Shown piece by piece: positions 35,281-44,051 of a stretch of 64,000 nucleotides of DNA. Both the position numbers and the translations under genes were made by a program. Numbering within the stretch: the first letter of the stretch is position 1; each line of letters starts with the position of its first letter. The notes under the pieces were generated by a model. That model was not told where the DNA came from. It worked only from the letters and a program-made list of their open reading frames with translations, and ran no database searches. The stretch covers positions 1-64,000 of the forward strand of contig MVRV01000038.1 of NCBI GenBank assembly GCA_002068015.1, in the 5' to 3' direction. The stretch comes from Smithella sp. PtaU1.Bin162. Its GTDB lineage: Bacteria; Desulfobacterota; Syntrophia; Syntrophales; Smithellaceae.

Positions 35281-35372
35281 GTCATTCCGGGCTGAGGCTC
35301 CGGCGAATGCCGGATGACCCGGAATCCAGGAAGTCCTTCATAATACTGGATGCCGGCTTCTGCCGGCATGAC
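35281..35372. repeat. REP-type palindromic repeat pair
   Basis: Two palindromes of the GTCATTCC..GGAATCCAG class lie head to tail: 35281-35329 with arms GTCATTCCGGG and CCCGGAATCC, and 35346-35372 (CTGGATGCCGGC..GCCGGCATGAC). A related palindrome occurs at 47894-47922. A REP-associated transposase is 1.1 kb away. Confidence 0.7.
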
Positions 35373-35750
35373 AAAATTGCTGGTTTTATGTGATTGTGCA
35401 AAACCCTCTAACCGGCAACTGCATGTTTTTCCTTGCATTCTTTTAAGAAGTAGTATTATTCGTGGAACTCAAGTTTCAGAAATTGAATCCGGCGTATGCC
35501 GGACGAAGTGAACTGAAACTTTTAAGTTGAATTATCCCCGAAGCATAGCGAATGGGGATCATGTCATATCTTAAACAAGTCTTATTCAATAATTATGAAA
35601 TGTTAATAGGAAGCCAGAAACTGATATTTCAACGACCCCAATTATATTTTGTAAAAAAAGAAAATCATTAAACGTGTTCATAGTCATAAAAACAAAACCC
35701 ACTGAAAAGCTGGTTCTTAATAATTCGCTCTCGATAATCAATTGTAATAA

Positions 35751-36317
35751 TTAATTAGCTTTATTAGGATTGTTTTTTTCCTTATATTCTGAAGGATTGC
35801 TTATAAACTCAGCAATATTTCGAGAAATCAATGGGACGTCCTGCATAAGTGCGTCTTCATTGCTATAATTACCAGTCGCAAGATTTGTTAATGTAGTTGT
35901 TTCTGTTATTCTTGCTTCAGCTTGAATTTCCCCTTTCTTAAATACTTTTACAAAAACAGTAGAAACAGAACGTCCCGCTCCGAATCCAACCCAAAACCTG
36001 GCTGCCGCACTTCCTCCATGAATTTCCTCAATATTTATCTCTATAGAAATATCTGAATTGTCGTTAATATAATTTAATTCTGGAGCTATTTTTAGAAGTG
36101 CCATTTTTACGTTACTTTCCAGTAATTGTGTATATCCAGAAAGAAAGTTTTTATTTAAATTCGGATCAATATTTGCTTTAGAATTATCAATCTTCAGTGA
36201 ATAGCTTTTAGCTCCAAGCAACGAATAATTTTTACTAATTTCCATTTTTTGCGGTAAAGTTGCGGTACATCCCATTATAAGAATCACAGACAATAATATT
36301 AATATATTCTTTCTCAT
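35751..36317 (-). CDS. Lipoprotein, DUF4410-like
   Basis: This 188-residue protein has a lipoprotein signal with lipobox L-I-M-G-C (C17). A central glycine-rich segment (F-W-V-G-F-G-A-G-R-S) and the overall layout resemble DUF4410 proteins, whose function is unknown. The gene is clearly more AT-rich than its neighbours and sits in a patch with repeats and a transposase, which suggests recent acquisition. Confidence 0.6.
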   Translation of the reverse strand: MRKNILILLSVILIMGCTATLPQKMEISKNYSLLGAKSYSLKIDNSKANIDPNLNKNFLSGYTQLLESNVKMALLKIAPELNYINDNSDISIEINIEEIHGGSAAARFWVGFGAGRSVSTVFVKVFKKGEIQAEARITETTTLTNLATGNYSNEDALMQDVPLISRNIAEFISNPSEYKEKNNPNKAN

Positions 36318-36415
36318 CTAATCCCCTCCATTCTAGTTATTTAAATTATTCATTTTAGGTTATGAAAATTACATTTAGTAACAATGATTTTCAAGAGATA
36401 TTTGATGATATATCC

Positions 36416-36455
36416 TCGATAATTAGGATAATTAGATAATTAGAGATAATTAGGG
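36416..36455 (+). repeat. Short direct repeats of GATAATTAG at the transposase element edge
   Basis: The motif GATAATTAG or a close variant occurs four times in tandem directly outside the left inverted repeat of the RAYT element. Confidence 0.6.
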
Positions 36456-37219
36456 ACAGCGCCCTATTATTTTATTGATTTTCCGGATTGATTGATGCTA
36501 TTAATAACACATGCCAAGAGTCGCTAGGATCACAGCAATTGGTTACCCCCATCATGTCACGCAACGTGGCAATTATCGCCAGCGTGTCTTTAAATCACAG
36601 AATGACTACAAACAATATTTGTCCTGGTTGAAAGAATATTCGGATAAGAATACTCTGGATATCTGGGCTTATTGCCTCATGCCCAACCATGTGCATTTTA
36701 TATGCGTGCCGCAAAACAGTGATTCTTTGGCCAGGACGTTCAATACCCTCCACATGCGATATGCTCAATATGTAAACAAAAAACAGGGAATGTGCGGACA
36801 TTTGTGGCAATGTAGGTTTTATTCGTGCATTCTCGACGAGAAACACTTATTTGCCGCCGTCCGTTATGTTGAAAATAATCCTGTACGGGCAGGCCTTGTC
36901 CAAGAACCAGAAGAATATCCATGGTCAAGCGCTAAAGGCCATGTCACAAAGGGAGGCAATATCATCTTATGCAACGACTCCTATTTACACCATGACATCA
37001 AAGATTGGTTGTCATATTTGAAATCGGATACGGGCAACGAGGTTGTCGAAGGTATACGGGCAAAGACAAGGATTGGTCGACCATACGGTGAAGATGCTTT
37101 TACGGCCAGGATTGGCAAAAAACTCGGTATAGAATTAACTGCGCGGCGGCGAGGCAGGCCGAAGAAAGTCAAAACAGCAAAAAATAAATAGAAAATAAAT
37201 AGGGCGCTGTCCCTAATTA
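36447..37219 (+). mobile_element. RAYT (REP-associated tyrosine transposase) element with inverted repeats
   Basis: The transposase gene is enclosed by an inverted repeat of 21 bp (36447-36467 and 37199-37219) with core AGGGACAGCGCCCTAT and ATAGGGCGCTGTCCCT. Both ends are perfectly matched, so the element looks intact. Fragments of the same sequence (TTGTCCCT-A-T-T-T) occur after 37219 and at 47664-47705. Confidence 0.75.
36511..37191 (+). CDS. REP-associated tyrosine transposase (Y1_Tnp, TnpA_REP family)
   Basis: This 226-residue protein has the Y1 transposase fold: M-P-R-V-A-R at the start, H-H-V-T-Q-R-G-N-Y, the HUH motif in P-N-H-V-H-F, and the catalytic tyrosine region A-V-R-Y-V-E-N-N-P-V-R-A-G-L. 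RAYTs nick single-stranded DNA at palindromic REP sequences and are usually single-copy residents rather than active IS elements. A basic tail (A-R-R-R-G-R-P-K-K-V-K) ends the protein. Confidence 0.9.
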   Translation: MPRVARITAIGYPHHVTQRGNYRQRVFKSQNDYKQYLSWLKEYSDKNTLDIWAYCLMPNHVHFICVPQNSDSLARTFNTLHMRYAQYVNKKQGMCGHLWQCRFYSCILDEKHLFAAVRYVENNPVRAGLVQEPEEYPWSSAKGHVTKGGNIILCNDSYLHHDIKDWLSYLKSDTGNEVVEGIRAKTRIGRPYGEDAFTARIGKKLGIELTARRRGRPKKVKTAKNK

Positions 37220-37264
37220 CTAATTAATTAAGTTGTCCCTGATCAGGGAATAGGAGGTTCAATC

Positions 37265-38056
37265 ATGCAGGATTATCAAAACATCCAGTTTAAACAACAA
37301 GGCAGCATTGCCATAATTACGTTAAATCGTCCTCATGCCGCAAACGGCATCGACATTGCTCTGGGCAAGGAGCTTATGCACGCGGCCATTGAATGCGATG
37401 AAAATCCGGCGATTCGGGCCGTGGTCATTACCGGCGCCGGGAAAATGTTCTGCGCGGGCGGCGATCTTTTGAGCTTCAAAGCGCTGGGTGATAAATTGCC
37501 GTCGGGGCTTAAGGAACTCACCGCTTATCTGCATTCCGCCATGTCGCGTTTTGCTCGGATGAACGCACCGCTCATCACTGCCGTCAATGGCGCGGCGGCC
37601 GGTGCCGGCATGAGCCTGGCCATTGCCGGTGATTATGTTATTGCCGGAGAGTCGGCCAAATTCACCATGGCCTATACCGCCGCAGGGCTGGTACCAGACG
37701 GATCGGCCACATTTTTTCTGCCCCGTCTGGTGGGATTGCGCCGGGCGCAGGAACTTATTTACACCAACCGCCGTCTGACTGCCCGGGAAGCGCTGGAGTG
37801 GCAGCTGGTAAACCGCGTCGTTCCCGATGCCGAACTGCTGCCCGAAGCATTAAAAGTGGCCGAACAACTGGCCTGCGGCCCGACCCGTGCCTTCGGCACA
37901 GTGAAAAAACTGCTGCTTGCAACTTACGACCAGAGTCTGGAAACGCAGATGGAAATGGAAGCGCGCGGCGTCAGCGCAATGAGCGGCACTCTGGACGGCC
38001 GGGAAGGCATAACTGCCTTTACCGGCAAAAGAAAACCGGTCTTTTCCGGCAAATAA
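37265..38056 (+). CDS. Enoyl-CoA hydratase/isomerase family protein
   Basis: This 263-residue crotonase-fold protein has the oxyanion-hole segments G-A-G-K-M-F-C-A-G-G-D and A-V-N-G-A-A-A-G-A-G-M-S-L-A. Where hydratases carry a second catalytic glutamate, this one reads A-G-L-V-P-D-G-S, with Asp, as in PaaG-type isomerases. It may therefore isomerise rather than hydrate an acyl-CoA. AGGAGG precedes the ATG. The gene lies just outside the RAYT element and has normal base composition. Confidence 0.85.
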   Translation: MQDYQNIQFKQQGSIAIITLNRPHAANGIDIALGKELMHAAIECDENPAIRAVVITGAGKMFCAGGDLLSFKALGDKLPSGLKELTAYLHSAMSRFARMNAPLITAVNGAAAGAGMSLAIAGDYVIAGESAKFTMAYTAAGLVPDGSATFFLPRLVGLRRAQELIYTNRRLTAREALEWQLVNRVVPDAELLPEALKVAEQLACGPTRAFGTVKKLLLATYDQSLETQMEMEARGVSAMSGTLDGREGITAFTGKRKPVFSGK

Positions 38057-38212
38057 AACCATACAATATTCACTAATTATAAAAGCCAAGAGAGGTTTGC
38101 ATCCATTCTTCCATTGACAGAAGAGAGCTTATCCTATACACAGGCACCCACATAGTTACACCTGATCGATATCAATTGATTATCAATCCTAATAAATTCT
38201 AAGGAGATTATT

Positions 38213-38659
38213 GTGCCTTCAACTGGTGAAAACGTCGATTCCTATTGTTTGAAATGTAAACTGCTGCTTGCTCACGTTATCGTATCCATGATTGGTGAAA
38301 CCATCAGCAAGGTAAAATGTAAGACCTGCGGAGCGGAACATAAATACCGTCCGGAAAAATCGGCGGCAAAAAAAACCGCTGTCCGCAAGCCTCTTACCGC
38401 TAAACAGTCAATGGCAAAAAGGGCTGCCGCCGCCAAAATTAATGATAATAACGCACCTATGCAGTGGGATCTCAAAAACCGCAATATGAGCGGCTCAACA
38501 CCGGTCAAAGATTACTCGATTCACGACCGGTATCGTGTAAGCGATACAATCAACCATCCCGTCTTTGGTTTGGGTTTTGTTGAACGCATCGCCTCCGATA
38601 AAACCATGAACGTCTTATTCCGTGACTCTGTAAAATTAATGGCAATGAATATAACTTAA
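38213..38659 (+). CDS. Small protein with N-terminal zinc ribbon, unknown function
   Basis: This 148-residue protein starts with GTG behind AAGGAG. Two C-X2-C pairs (C-L-K-C near residue 12; C-K-T-C near 36) form a probable zinc ribbon. A Lys/Ala-rich linker follows (residues 45-75), then a C-terminal module with H-P-V-F-G-L-G-F-V-E-R-I, a beta-rich segment also found in other uncharacterised deltaproteobacterial proteins. The basic linker suggests nucleic acid contact. I do not recognise a function. Confidence 0.6.
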   Translation: MPSTGENVDSYCLKCKLLLAHVIVSMIGETISKVKCKTCGAEHKYRPEKSAAKKTAVRKPLTAKQSMAKRAAAAKINDNNAPMQWDLKNRNMSGSTPVKDYSIHDRYRVSDTINHPVFGLGFVERIASDKTMNVLFRDSVKLMAMNIT

Positions 38660-38978
38660 CTTTTTCAAAGAATCAAACGGCAGACAGTTTTATTAAGTGT
38701 TGCGTAATTGTTCTTATAAGACATCCGGCAATTACACATATATTGCAGCGGCTGCTTATTTCTGATAGCCTCGGTCGAAATAAAAGAATTTATGCATCCT
38801 CCTGATAGATTGAACACGCAAAGAGCATTATCCATTTGCTTTTGGGTTGAAGATATGGGAAAAATGCGGCGGCAAATACAAACCGGAGTGGTTCCTTACC
38901 GCGCTCACAATCCGGTTAACTTCAGCGGATTGAGCAACGGTTAATCAGGATTAATTTTAATTTAATGGAGGTCGGATT
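38660..38978. other. 319-bp intergenic region with a possible 50-codon ORF
   Basis: The only notable content is an ATG-to-TAA frame at 38792-38944 encoding 50 residues (starts M-H-P-P-D-R-L-N). It has no good ribosome site and no recognisable domain, so I do not call it a gene. No hairpin or RNA signature is obvious. Confidence 0.4.
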
Positions 38979-39281
38979 ATGCAGTTTTTAGTTATTGGCT
39001 ACGATGGAAAGGATGATAAAGCAACGGAGCGGCGGATGTCTGTAAGAGAAGCCCATCTTGCCGGTATAGTGAAAATGAAAGATGAGGGGAAAGCCGTTTT
39101 CGGTGTTGCCATGTTGGATGAGCAGGAAAAGATGATCGGTTCGGTTATGGTAGTGGATTTCCCTTCCCGGAAGGAATTGGATGCCTGGCTTAAGGTCGAA
39201 CCTTATGTCCGGGGAAATGTCTGGCAGAAAATCGATGTTTTCCCGGCACGGGTACCGCCTCTTTTCATGCCGTCTAAATAG
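38979..39281 (+). CDS. YciI-like protein
   Basis: This 100-residue protein has the YciI ferredoxin-like fold pattern: F-L-V-I-G-Y-D at the start, R-E-A-H-L with the conserved histidine, M-V-V-D-F-P-S-R-K-E-L-D-A-W near the middle and D-P/E-P-Y-V near the end. YciI proteins are small putative enzymes of unclear substrate. AATGGAGG precedes the start. It converges on the dus gene, whose end is one base away. Confidence 0.8.
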   Translation: MQFLVIGYDGKDDKATERRMSVREAHLAGIVKMKDEGKAVFGVAMLDEQEKMIGSVMVVDFPSRKELDAWLKVEPYVRGNVWQKIDVFPARVPPLFMPSK

Positions 39282-39282
39282 C

Positions 39283-40227
39283 TCAAGATGGAATTAACTC
39301 ATCAAAAATTTTATTCACTACATCCACATAACTATCCCGATGATGTGTTTTCCGTATTTTCTTGAGTATTTTTTCCCGGTTTTCCAAAAAGCTCCCCATG
39401 TAAGTCCAGATTTCCTTCATTTTATTGGTGATATGCGCGGGACCGGACAAAACTTTTAAATATTCCTCAAATAAATGATCGTGGAAAGTCCTCATGATCT
39501 TGATTTTTTCATGACAGGGCTTTTCCGTATTAAATTTAATTTTCTCCGCCAGGAACGGATCTCCGATGAGCCCCCGGCCGAGCATCCATCGCTTGACCGA
39601 TCCGAAACGTTTGGCGAGCAGATCATATTTCTCAAAAGAATCGATGTCCCCGTTATAGACGATCCGATGTTGCGACAGCTTCAGGCACCGCTCGAAAACA
39701 TCGAGGTTAACCTCACCTTCATACATTTGCACACCGGTTCTCGGATGAATGATCAGTTCCGTAAGCGGAAACCGGTTGAAAATGGGAATGAGCTCCAGCA
39801 CTTCGTCGGGACAGGTCAACCCCAGCCGGAGCTTGATCGATAATGCCGGTTTCAGCGCCGGCAGAGCTTTTTCCATAAATGCTTCGACCCTGGCCGGATA
39901 ACAAAGCATGCCCGCCCCCCTGCCCTTCTTTCTGACCATGGGAAACGGACAGCCCAGGTTCCAGTTTACCGTGCCGCATCCGATATCGTATAGCATATTG
40001 GCGAGCACAGCAAAGTCATCCGGGCTGGAACTCAGTATCTGCGGGATTGTGGGAATACCCGTATTTCTACCAGGATAAAAGTCGCGCAGAAGGTTATTCC
40101 CCGGTTTCATTCTCTTTGCTGAAGAGATGAAAGGCGCAATCGCCAGATCAACTCCCTTAAAATAGTGAGGAAACAGGTTGCGGTAAATTCTGTCGGTTAT
40201 ACCCTGAATAGGAGCGAGGTAGATCAT
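39283..40227 (-). CDS. dus: tRNA-dihydrouridine synthase family protein
   Basis: This 314-residue FMN enzyme reduces uridines in tRNA. It starts M-I-Y-L-A-P-I-Q-G-I-T-D and has the N-W-N-L-G-C-P-F-P segment with the catalytic cysteine in A-G-M-L-C-Y-P. S-I-K-L-R-L-G and the R-M-G-R-G-L-like W-M-L-G-R-G-L-I-G-D-P phosphate-binding region follow. I chose the ATG at 40227 because the family begins with this strand; the frame is open for 15 more codons. It resembles the DusC-like branch. Confidence 0.85.
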   Translation of the reverse strand: MIYLAPIQGITDRIYRNLFPHYFKGVDLAIAPFISSAKRMKPGNNLLRDFYPGRNTGIPTIPQILSSSPDDFAVLANMLYDIGCGTVNWNLGCPFPMVRKKGRGAGMLCYPARVEAFMEKALPALKPALSIKLRLGLTCPDEVLELIPIFNRFPLTELIIHPRTGVQMYEGEVNLDVFERCLKLSQHRIVYNGDIDSFEKYDLLAKRFGSVKRWMLGRGLIGDPFLAEKIKFNTEKPCHEKIKIMRTFHDHLFEEYLKVLSGPAHITNKMKEIWTYMGSFLENREKILKKIRKTHHRDSYVDVVNKIFDELIPS

Positions 40228-40402
40228 ATAAATTATCTCATAACAATGTGTATTCTTCGTCACCGGACGCACAAATTTTCCTTAATATTTTCTGATAACG
40301 GATAGTTTGTCAAGGCCGGTTTTAAACAGTACTTGCCTGATGCAAAGTTTTTTAGTAGAGAGAACTTGTTATCATTTATAACCGAAAAGGGGGAATAAAA
40401 AT

Positions 40403-41602
40403 ATGCTCACCGAAAAAATACTGGAAAGATATGCCGATGTGCTCCTCTGGGCATTGGCGACCGCAAAGAAAGCAGCTCTGAAGAAAAATGAAACCGTTCT
40501 CATCCAGTATGATCTGCCGGCACTCCCGCTTGCCGAAATCCTCTACGGGCGGCTTTTAGATATCGGCATTAATCCGGTGCAGCGCATGGTTTCCACCTGC
40601 GGCATGGAACTCAGTTTCTACAGGAAGGCCAATCCAAACCAACTCACCTTCATTGCTCCCGGCGATAAGGAACTATACAAAAATATTCACGGGCGTATAT
40701 TTCTGCACGCTCCGCAGTCGCTTACGCATCTGAAAAATATCGATCCGGCCAGAATCGGCAAATTTCTGGTCGCCCGGAAACCGCTCAAGGATATTCTCGA
40801 CAAACGCGAAGAGCAGCGTCACTACAGCTGGACGCTTTGCATTCTCCCTACCGATGAACTGGCCCGCCAGGCAAAAATGTCGCTTAAGCAGTACGCGGCA
40901 CAGGTTGTAAAAGGCTGCTACCTGGATAAGGACGATCCCGTTGCCGCATGGAAAAACATTCACAAAGAGGTCATGAACATTAAAAAGTGGCTCGGCTCGC
41001 TTTCCGTCCGGCATTACCATCTGGAATCGGCCAAGATGGATTTGCGGATCACACCGGGGGAAAAACGCAAATGGGCGGGCGTCTCCGGCCATAATGTACC
41101 AAGCTTTGAAGTCTTTGTCTCACCCGACTGGCACGGTACGGAAGGGGTTTATTATGCCAATCAGCCATCTTTCCGGAGCGGAAACTACGTTCAGGATGTC
41201 CGCATCACCTTTGCCAAAGGCAGAGCAGTTAAAGTTGAAGCCGGCCAGGGCGCGGAATTTGTCAAAAAGCAGCTCGCCATGGATAAAGGCGCCGCTCAGG
41301 TGGGTGAATTTTCGCTCACCGACAAGAGATTCTCGCGGATCGACCGTTTCATGGCGGAAACGCTATTTGATGAAAATTTCGGAGGAAAAGAAGGAAACTG
41401 CCATATCGCACTCGGTTCATCCTACAGCGATACCTACGCGGGCAACCCGGCGCGATTGACCCCGGCATTGAAAAATCAACTGGGGTTTAACGATTCCGCT
41501 CTCCACTGGGACCTGGTCAATACCGAACCCAAAACGGTGACGGCGCATCTGACCGACGGCAAAAAAGTTATTGTCTACGACCGGGGAATTTTTAAAATCT
41601 GA
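40403..41602 (+). CDS. Aminopeptidase, M29 family
   Basis: This 399-residue metallopeptidase resembles thermophilic aminopeptidase T/AmpS. Probable metal ligands lie in the V-P-S-F-E-V-F-V-S-P region, the glutamate of K-V-E-A-G-Q-G, C-H-I-A-L-G and the H-W-D-L-V segment near the end. Family members cut N-terminal residues using two cobalt or zinc ions. AAAGGGGG precedes the start. Confidence 0.85.
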   Translation: MLTEKILERYADVLLWALATAKKAALKKNETVLIQYDLPALPLAEILYGRLLDIGINPVQRMVSTCGMELSFYRKANPNQLTFIAPGDKELYKNIHGRIFLHAPQSLTHLKNIDPARIGKFLVARKPLKDILDKREEQRHYSWTLCILPTDELARQAKMSLKQYAAQVVKGCYLDKDDPVAAWKNIHKEVMNIKKWLGSLSVRHYHLESAKMDLRITPGEKRKWAGVSGHNVPSFEVFVSPDWHGTEGVYYANQPSFRSGNYVQDVRITFAKGRAVKVEAGQGAEFVKKQLAMDKGAAQVGEFSLTDKRFSRIDRFMAETLFDENFGGKEGNCHIALGSSYSDTYAGNPARLTPALKNQLGFNDSALHWDLVNTEPKTVTAHLTDGKKVIVYDRGIFKI

Positions 41603-41623
41603 AAAAAAGCTGTAAATAAAAAA

Positions 41624-41977
41624 ATGGCTTCCGACCAGGATTTTGTTGAATTTATCGCCGATCAAATAAGAGACGCCGGACATATTTCCTACAGGAAGAT
41701 GTTCGGCGAGTACGCCGTCTATTGCGACGGCAAAGTAGTCGCGCTTGTTTGCGACAATCAGCTTTTTATAAAACCGACGGAAAAAGGAAGATCGTACATC
41801 GGCAATATTTGTGAAGCGCCGCCTTATCCCGGAGCCAGAATGTATTTTCTGATTGAAGATGCCTTCGAAGACCGGGAATGGATCAGCGGTTTAATCAAAA
41901 TAACGGCGGATCAGCTTCCTCTACCTCAAAAAAGGAAAGGGGAAAAATCAAGAGGCGATTCACGCCATCCTGTTTAA
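41624..41977 (+). CDS. TfoX N-terminal domain protein
   Basis: This 117-residue protein has the TfoX-N fold signature: R-K-M-F-G-E-Y-A-V-Y-C-D-G-K-V-V-A-L-V and L-F-I-K-P-T-E-K-G, with A-P-P-Y-P-G-A. TfoX/Sxy regulates competence in gammaproteobacteria, but stand-alone N-domains elsewhere are uncharacterised. It follows the aminopeptidase by 21 bp with a weak ribosome site. Confidence 0.8.
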   Translation: MASDQDFVEFIADQIRDAGHISYRKMFGEYAVYCDGKVVALVCDNQLFIKPTEKGRSYIGNICEAPPYPGARMYFLIEDAFEDREWISGLIKITADQLPLPQKRKGEKSRGDSRHPV

Positions 41978-41991
41978 GTTAAAACGCTGTT

Positions 41992-42738
41992 TTATTTTTC
42001 ACTCAGACCTTCGATAAACGCCAGTACGTTTTTCCCTAAAACACTGTGATTGTAACCGCCCTCGAGAATGCCGAAACAACCGCCTTGGTTGCGCAGTGCC
42101 GTTTCCCGTACAAGATTTCCCATAAATTTATAATCTTCCGTTTTCAGGAGGCCGCCCCAATCCTGTTCATGATTATCGAAACCGGCGGAGACGGCGATCA
42201 TATCGGCATCGGTCCCGGTCAGATTATATTCCACGCTTTTTAAATATTCATTACGGTTTGATCCCGTAGGATTGAGGATATTTACATATCCCCTGCCGCC
42301 CAGAATATTGACATTACCGTCGCCGTAGTGCAGATCAAAATCAAGGATAAAAGCTTTTTTGATTTTGTCCGCACACTTCAGTTTGGCAAGCGCAATCGAC
42401 ATATTGTTGAAATAACAAAAACCCCAGGCGCTGCCTGCCGAAGCGTGGTGCCCGGGCGGCCGGATGAGGGCAAAACATGGCTCCGTAAGACCGATCTCGG
42501 CGGCCATAATTGCGCCTCCGGCGGCGAGAGCCGCTATGTCATAAACGCCTTCACGCTCGACATCATTTATATGCTGAGCTGTGTGTATCAGGAGAATGTC
42601 TTCCCGGGAGGCGGGACGGGGCTCGACAAATTTTACCCGACCGCGCAGAGCGATTTCCACGGCTTCAATTCTTCCCGCTGCGGATGCCGGATCGGTCGAA
42701 TAAACCTGCTTGTATTTTTCGGAATAAACGACTTTCAT
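41992..42738 (-). CDS. Histone deacetylase-like amidohydrolase
   Basis: This 248-residue zinc hydrolase belongs to the HDAC/acetylpolyamine amidohydrolase family. The catalytic histidine pair is H97-H98 in R-P-P-G-H-H-A. Zinc ligands D135 and H137 lie in D-F-D-L-H-Y-G-D-G, and the later aspartate is in S-A-G-F-D-N-H. Bacterial members deacetylate small molecules such as acetylpolyamines or acetoin, or proteins. It is shorter than most HDACs (about 300-370 residues) but the core motifs are complete. A sirtuin gene lies 1.3 kb away, in the same direction. Confidence 0.88.
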   Translation of the reverse strand: MKVVYSEKYKQVYSTDPASAAGRIEAVEIALRGRVKFVEPRPASREDILLIHTAQHINDVEREGVYDIAALAAGGAIMAAEIGLTEPCFALIRPPGHHASAGSAWGFCYFNNMSIALAKLKCADKIKKAFILDFDLHYGDGNVNILGGRGYVNILNPTGSNRNEYLKSVEYNLTGTDADMIAVSAGFDNHEQDWGGLLKTEDYKFMGNLVRETALRNQGGCFGILEGGYNHSVLGKNVLAFIEGLSEK

Positions 42739-42797
42739 AAGGACCTCCCTGAATAAGGCTGACGGTCGATAGGCGGAAGACTGAAGGATAAAAGGAG

Positions 42798-43235
42798 TCA
42801 GCCAATAAAACCGATTTCCTTCAACGCTTTCAGAGTATTTTTTGCCACCGGCAATTCTTTTAACTCTTCCGGTGCGACAAAACGGGCTTCATCGGCATCA
42901 TCGGCGCCTTTGGGCTCGCCCGACACATATTCTCCGGCAAAATCAACAATGACGAAATGAAACTTGATTTTCCCTTCCGCATCCCGTTCCATAAAATCAA
43001 AGACATAAATGCAGGCACCGACTTTTATGGTTATTCCCGTCTCTTCCAGAATCTCACGGGCGGCACATTCCTGCATCGTTTCTCCCAGTTCCAGTGTGCC
43101 CCCGGGAATCGCCCACAAGCCGCGGCTGGGCTCAGCACCACGTTTTACCAGCAACACACGGCCTTCATGAATTGTAATCGCCCCGATGCCGACGCGGGGT
43201 GCCAGGGGATAAAGGTTACCGGACTTCCGCTCCAT
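42798..43235 (-). CDS. NUDIX hydrolase
   Basis: This 145-residue protein has a complete Nudix box at residues 46-68 (G-X5-E-X7-R-E-I-L-E-E-T-G-I). The fold hydrolyses a nucleoside diphosphate linked to another group; ADP-ribose or an oxidised nucleotide is likely. Its start overlaps the stop of the upstream NRDE gene by one base, so the two are coupled. Confidence 0.9.
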   Translation of the reverse strand: MERKSGNLYPLAPRVGIGAITIHEGRVLLVKRGAEPSRGLWAIPGGTLELGETMQECAAREILEETGITIKVGACIYVFDFMERDAEGKIKFHFVIVDFAGEYVSGEPKGADDADEARFVAPEELKELPVAKNTLKALKEIGFIG

Positions 43236-44011
43236 TATTTTTTACCTCCTGCAATCAGGAAGGAAAACCTGCTTTCAATCCAGGGTTCGGATTCCCGATC
43301 GAATACCTTCTCCACAAATTTTACCCGCTTGTTTTTGGCAATCAGGAGCACTGCCGAGGAACGTGTCCCGTAGATGGAACTTTTGATAAATATTGATGAT
43401 AGCAGCCGTTCCCAGTCAAGACCGATGCCGGTGGACGGAAGTTTATGGTCCGGCGCAACTTTCCTGTCGGCCAGTACCGTAAAAAGCGCTGTTTCCAGCA
43501 GATCGCCCTTTTCTTTCATTGCCGCCGTCAGAGCTTTTTTACCACGCACAACTTTCGGCCAGGGACTATCCAGGAACCGGTTGCTGAGACCATAAATTCC
43601 GGGCTCCAGCTTTTGCGTTTCTCCGCGGTTGGAATAAACAAAAAATTCCTCATTATCGCCGCAGAGCAAATTAAAACCATTATAGTCATGAGAACTGCCG
43701 GATATTTTATTCACGTAGGAGCGAGCGCTCTTTCGCCCGGAGAGAAAATTGCTCACGAGCCTGCCGCGCGAGGGCGCTCCTGTTTTGATGGCGGTGGGAT
43801 CACGGTAATTGGTGATCGCGGCAAACTTGCCTTCCCGGGTAATCCCGAACCAGGTACCCCCTTCTTTCAAATCGCGGCCGCCCAGTATTTTCGGTTTATC
43901 TTCCCAGAACGCAGCAGGCGCCGAGGGACGATCATAAAACTCGTCGCGGTTGGCGGCCAAAATCAGACGGTACGACGGATGCATTTTATAGGCAAAAAGA
44001 ATAAGGCACAT
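43235..44011 (-). CDS. NRDE/TANGO2 family protein
   Basis: This 258-residue protein starts M-C-L-I-L-F-A-Y and carries the defining A-A-N-R-D-E-F-Y segment near residue 20 and G-G-T-W-F-G-I near 52. The cysteine at position 2 suggests an N-terminal nucleophile fold. The eukaryotic relative TANGO2 is linked to haem and lipid metabolism; bacterial function is unsettled. It is followed directly by the NUDIX gene. Confidence 0.87.
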   Translation of the reverse strand: MCLILFAYKMHPSYRLILAANRDEFYDRPSAPAAFWEDKPKILGGRDLKEGGTWFGITREGKFAAITNYRDPTAIKTGAPSRGRLVSNFLSGRKSARSYVNKISGSSHDYNGFNLLCGDNEEFFVYSNRGETQKLEPGIYGLSNRFLDSPWPKVVRGKKALTAAMKEKGDLLETALFTVLADRKVAPDHKLPSTGIGLDWERLLSSIFIKSSIYGTRSSAVLLIAKNKRVKFVEKVFDRESEPWIESRFSFLIAGGKK

Positions 44012-44051
44012 GCGGATTTTTCTCTTCTCCTGCGGCAGGAATAAAATTATT

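Larger units (their letters stand above)
35195..35750. other. 556-bp intergenic region with terminator and REP palindromes
   Basis: The left part holds the dapA terminator hairpin and two REP palindromes. The rest (35373-35750) is AT-rich, has no ORF worth naming, and includes a short inverted motif (ATCCCCGAAGCATAGCGAATGGGGAT split over 35535-35561). It lies between convergent genes. Confidence 0.6.

Noticed and set aside
35281-35372. CRISPR-like or tRNA-like palindromes
   Set aside because: Only two palindromes without regular spacers or cas genes, and no T-loop motif; they are REP sequences.
38792-38944. 50-codon ORF between the zinc-ribbon gene and the YciI gene
   Set aside because: No ribosome site, no recognisable domain, and length within chance expectation.
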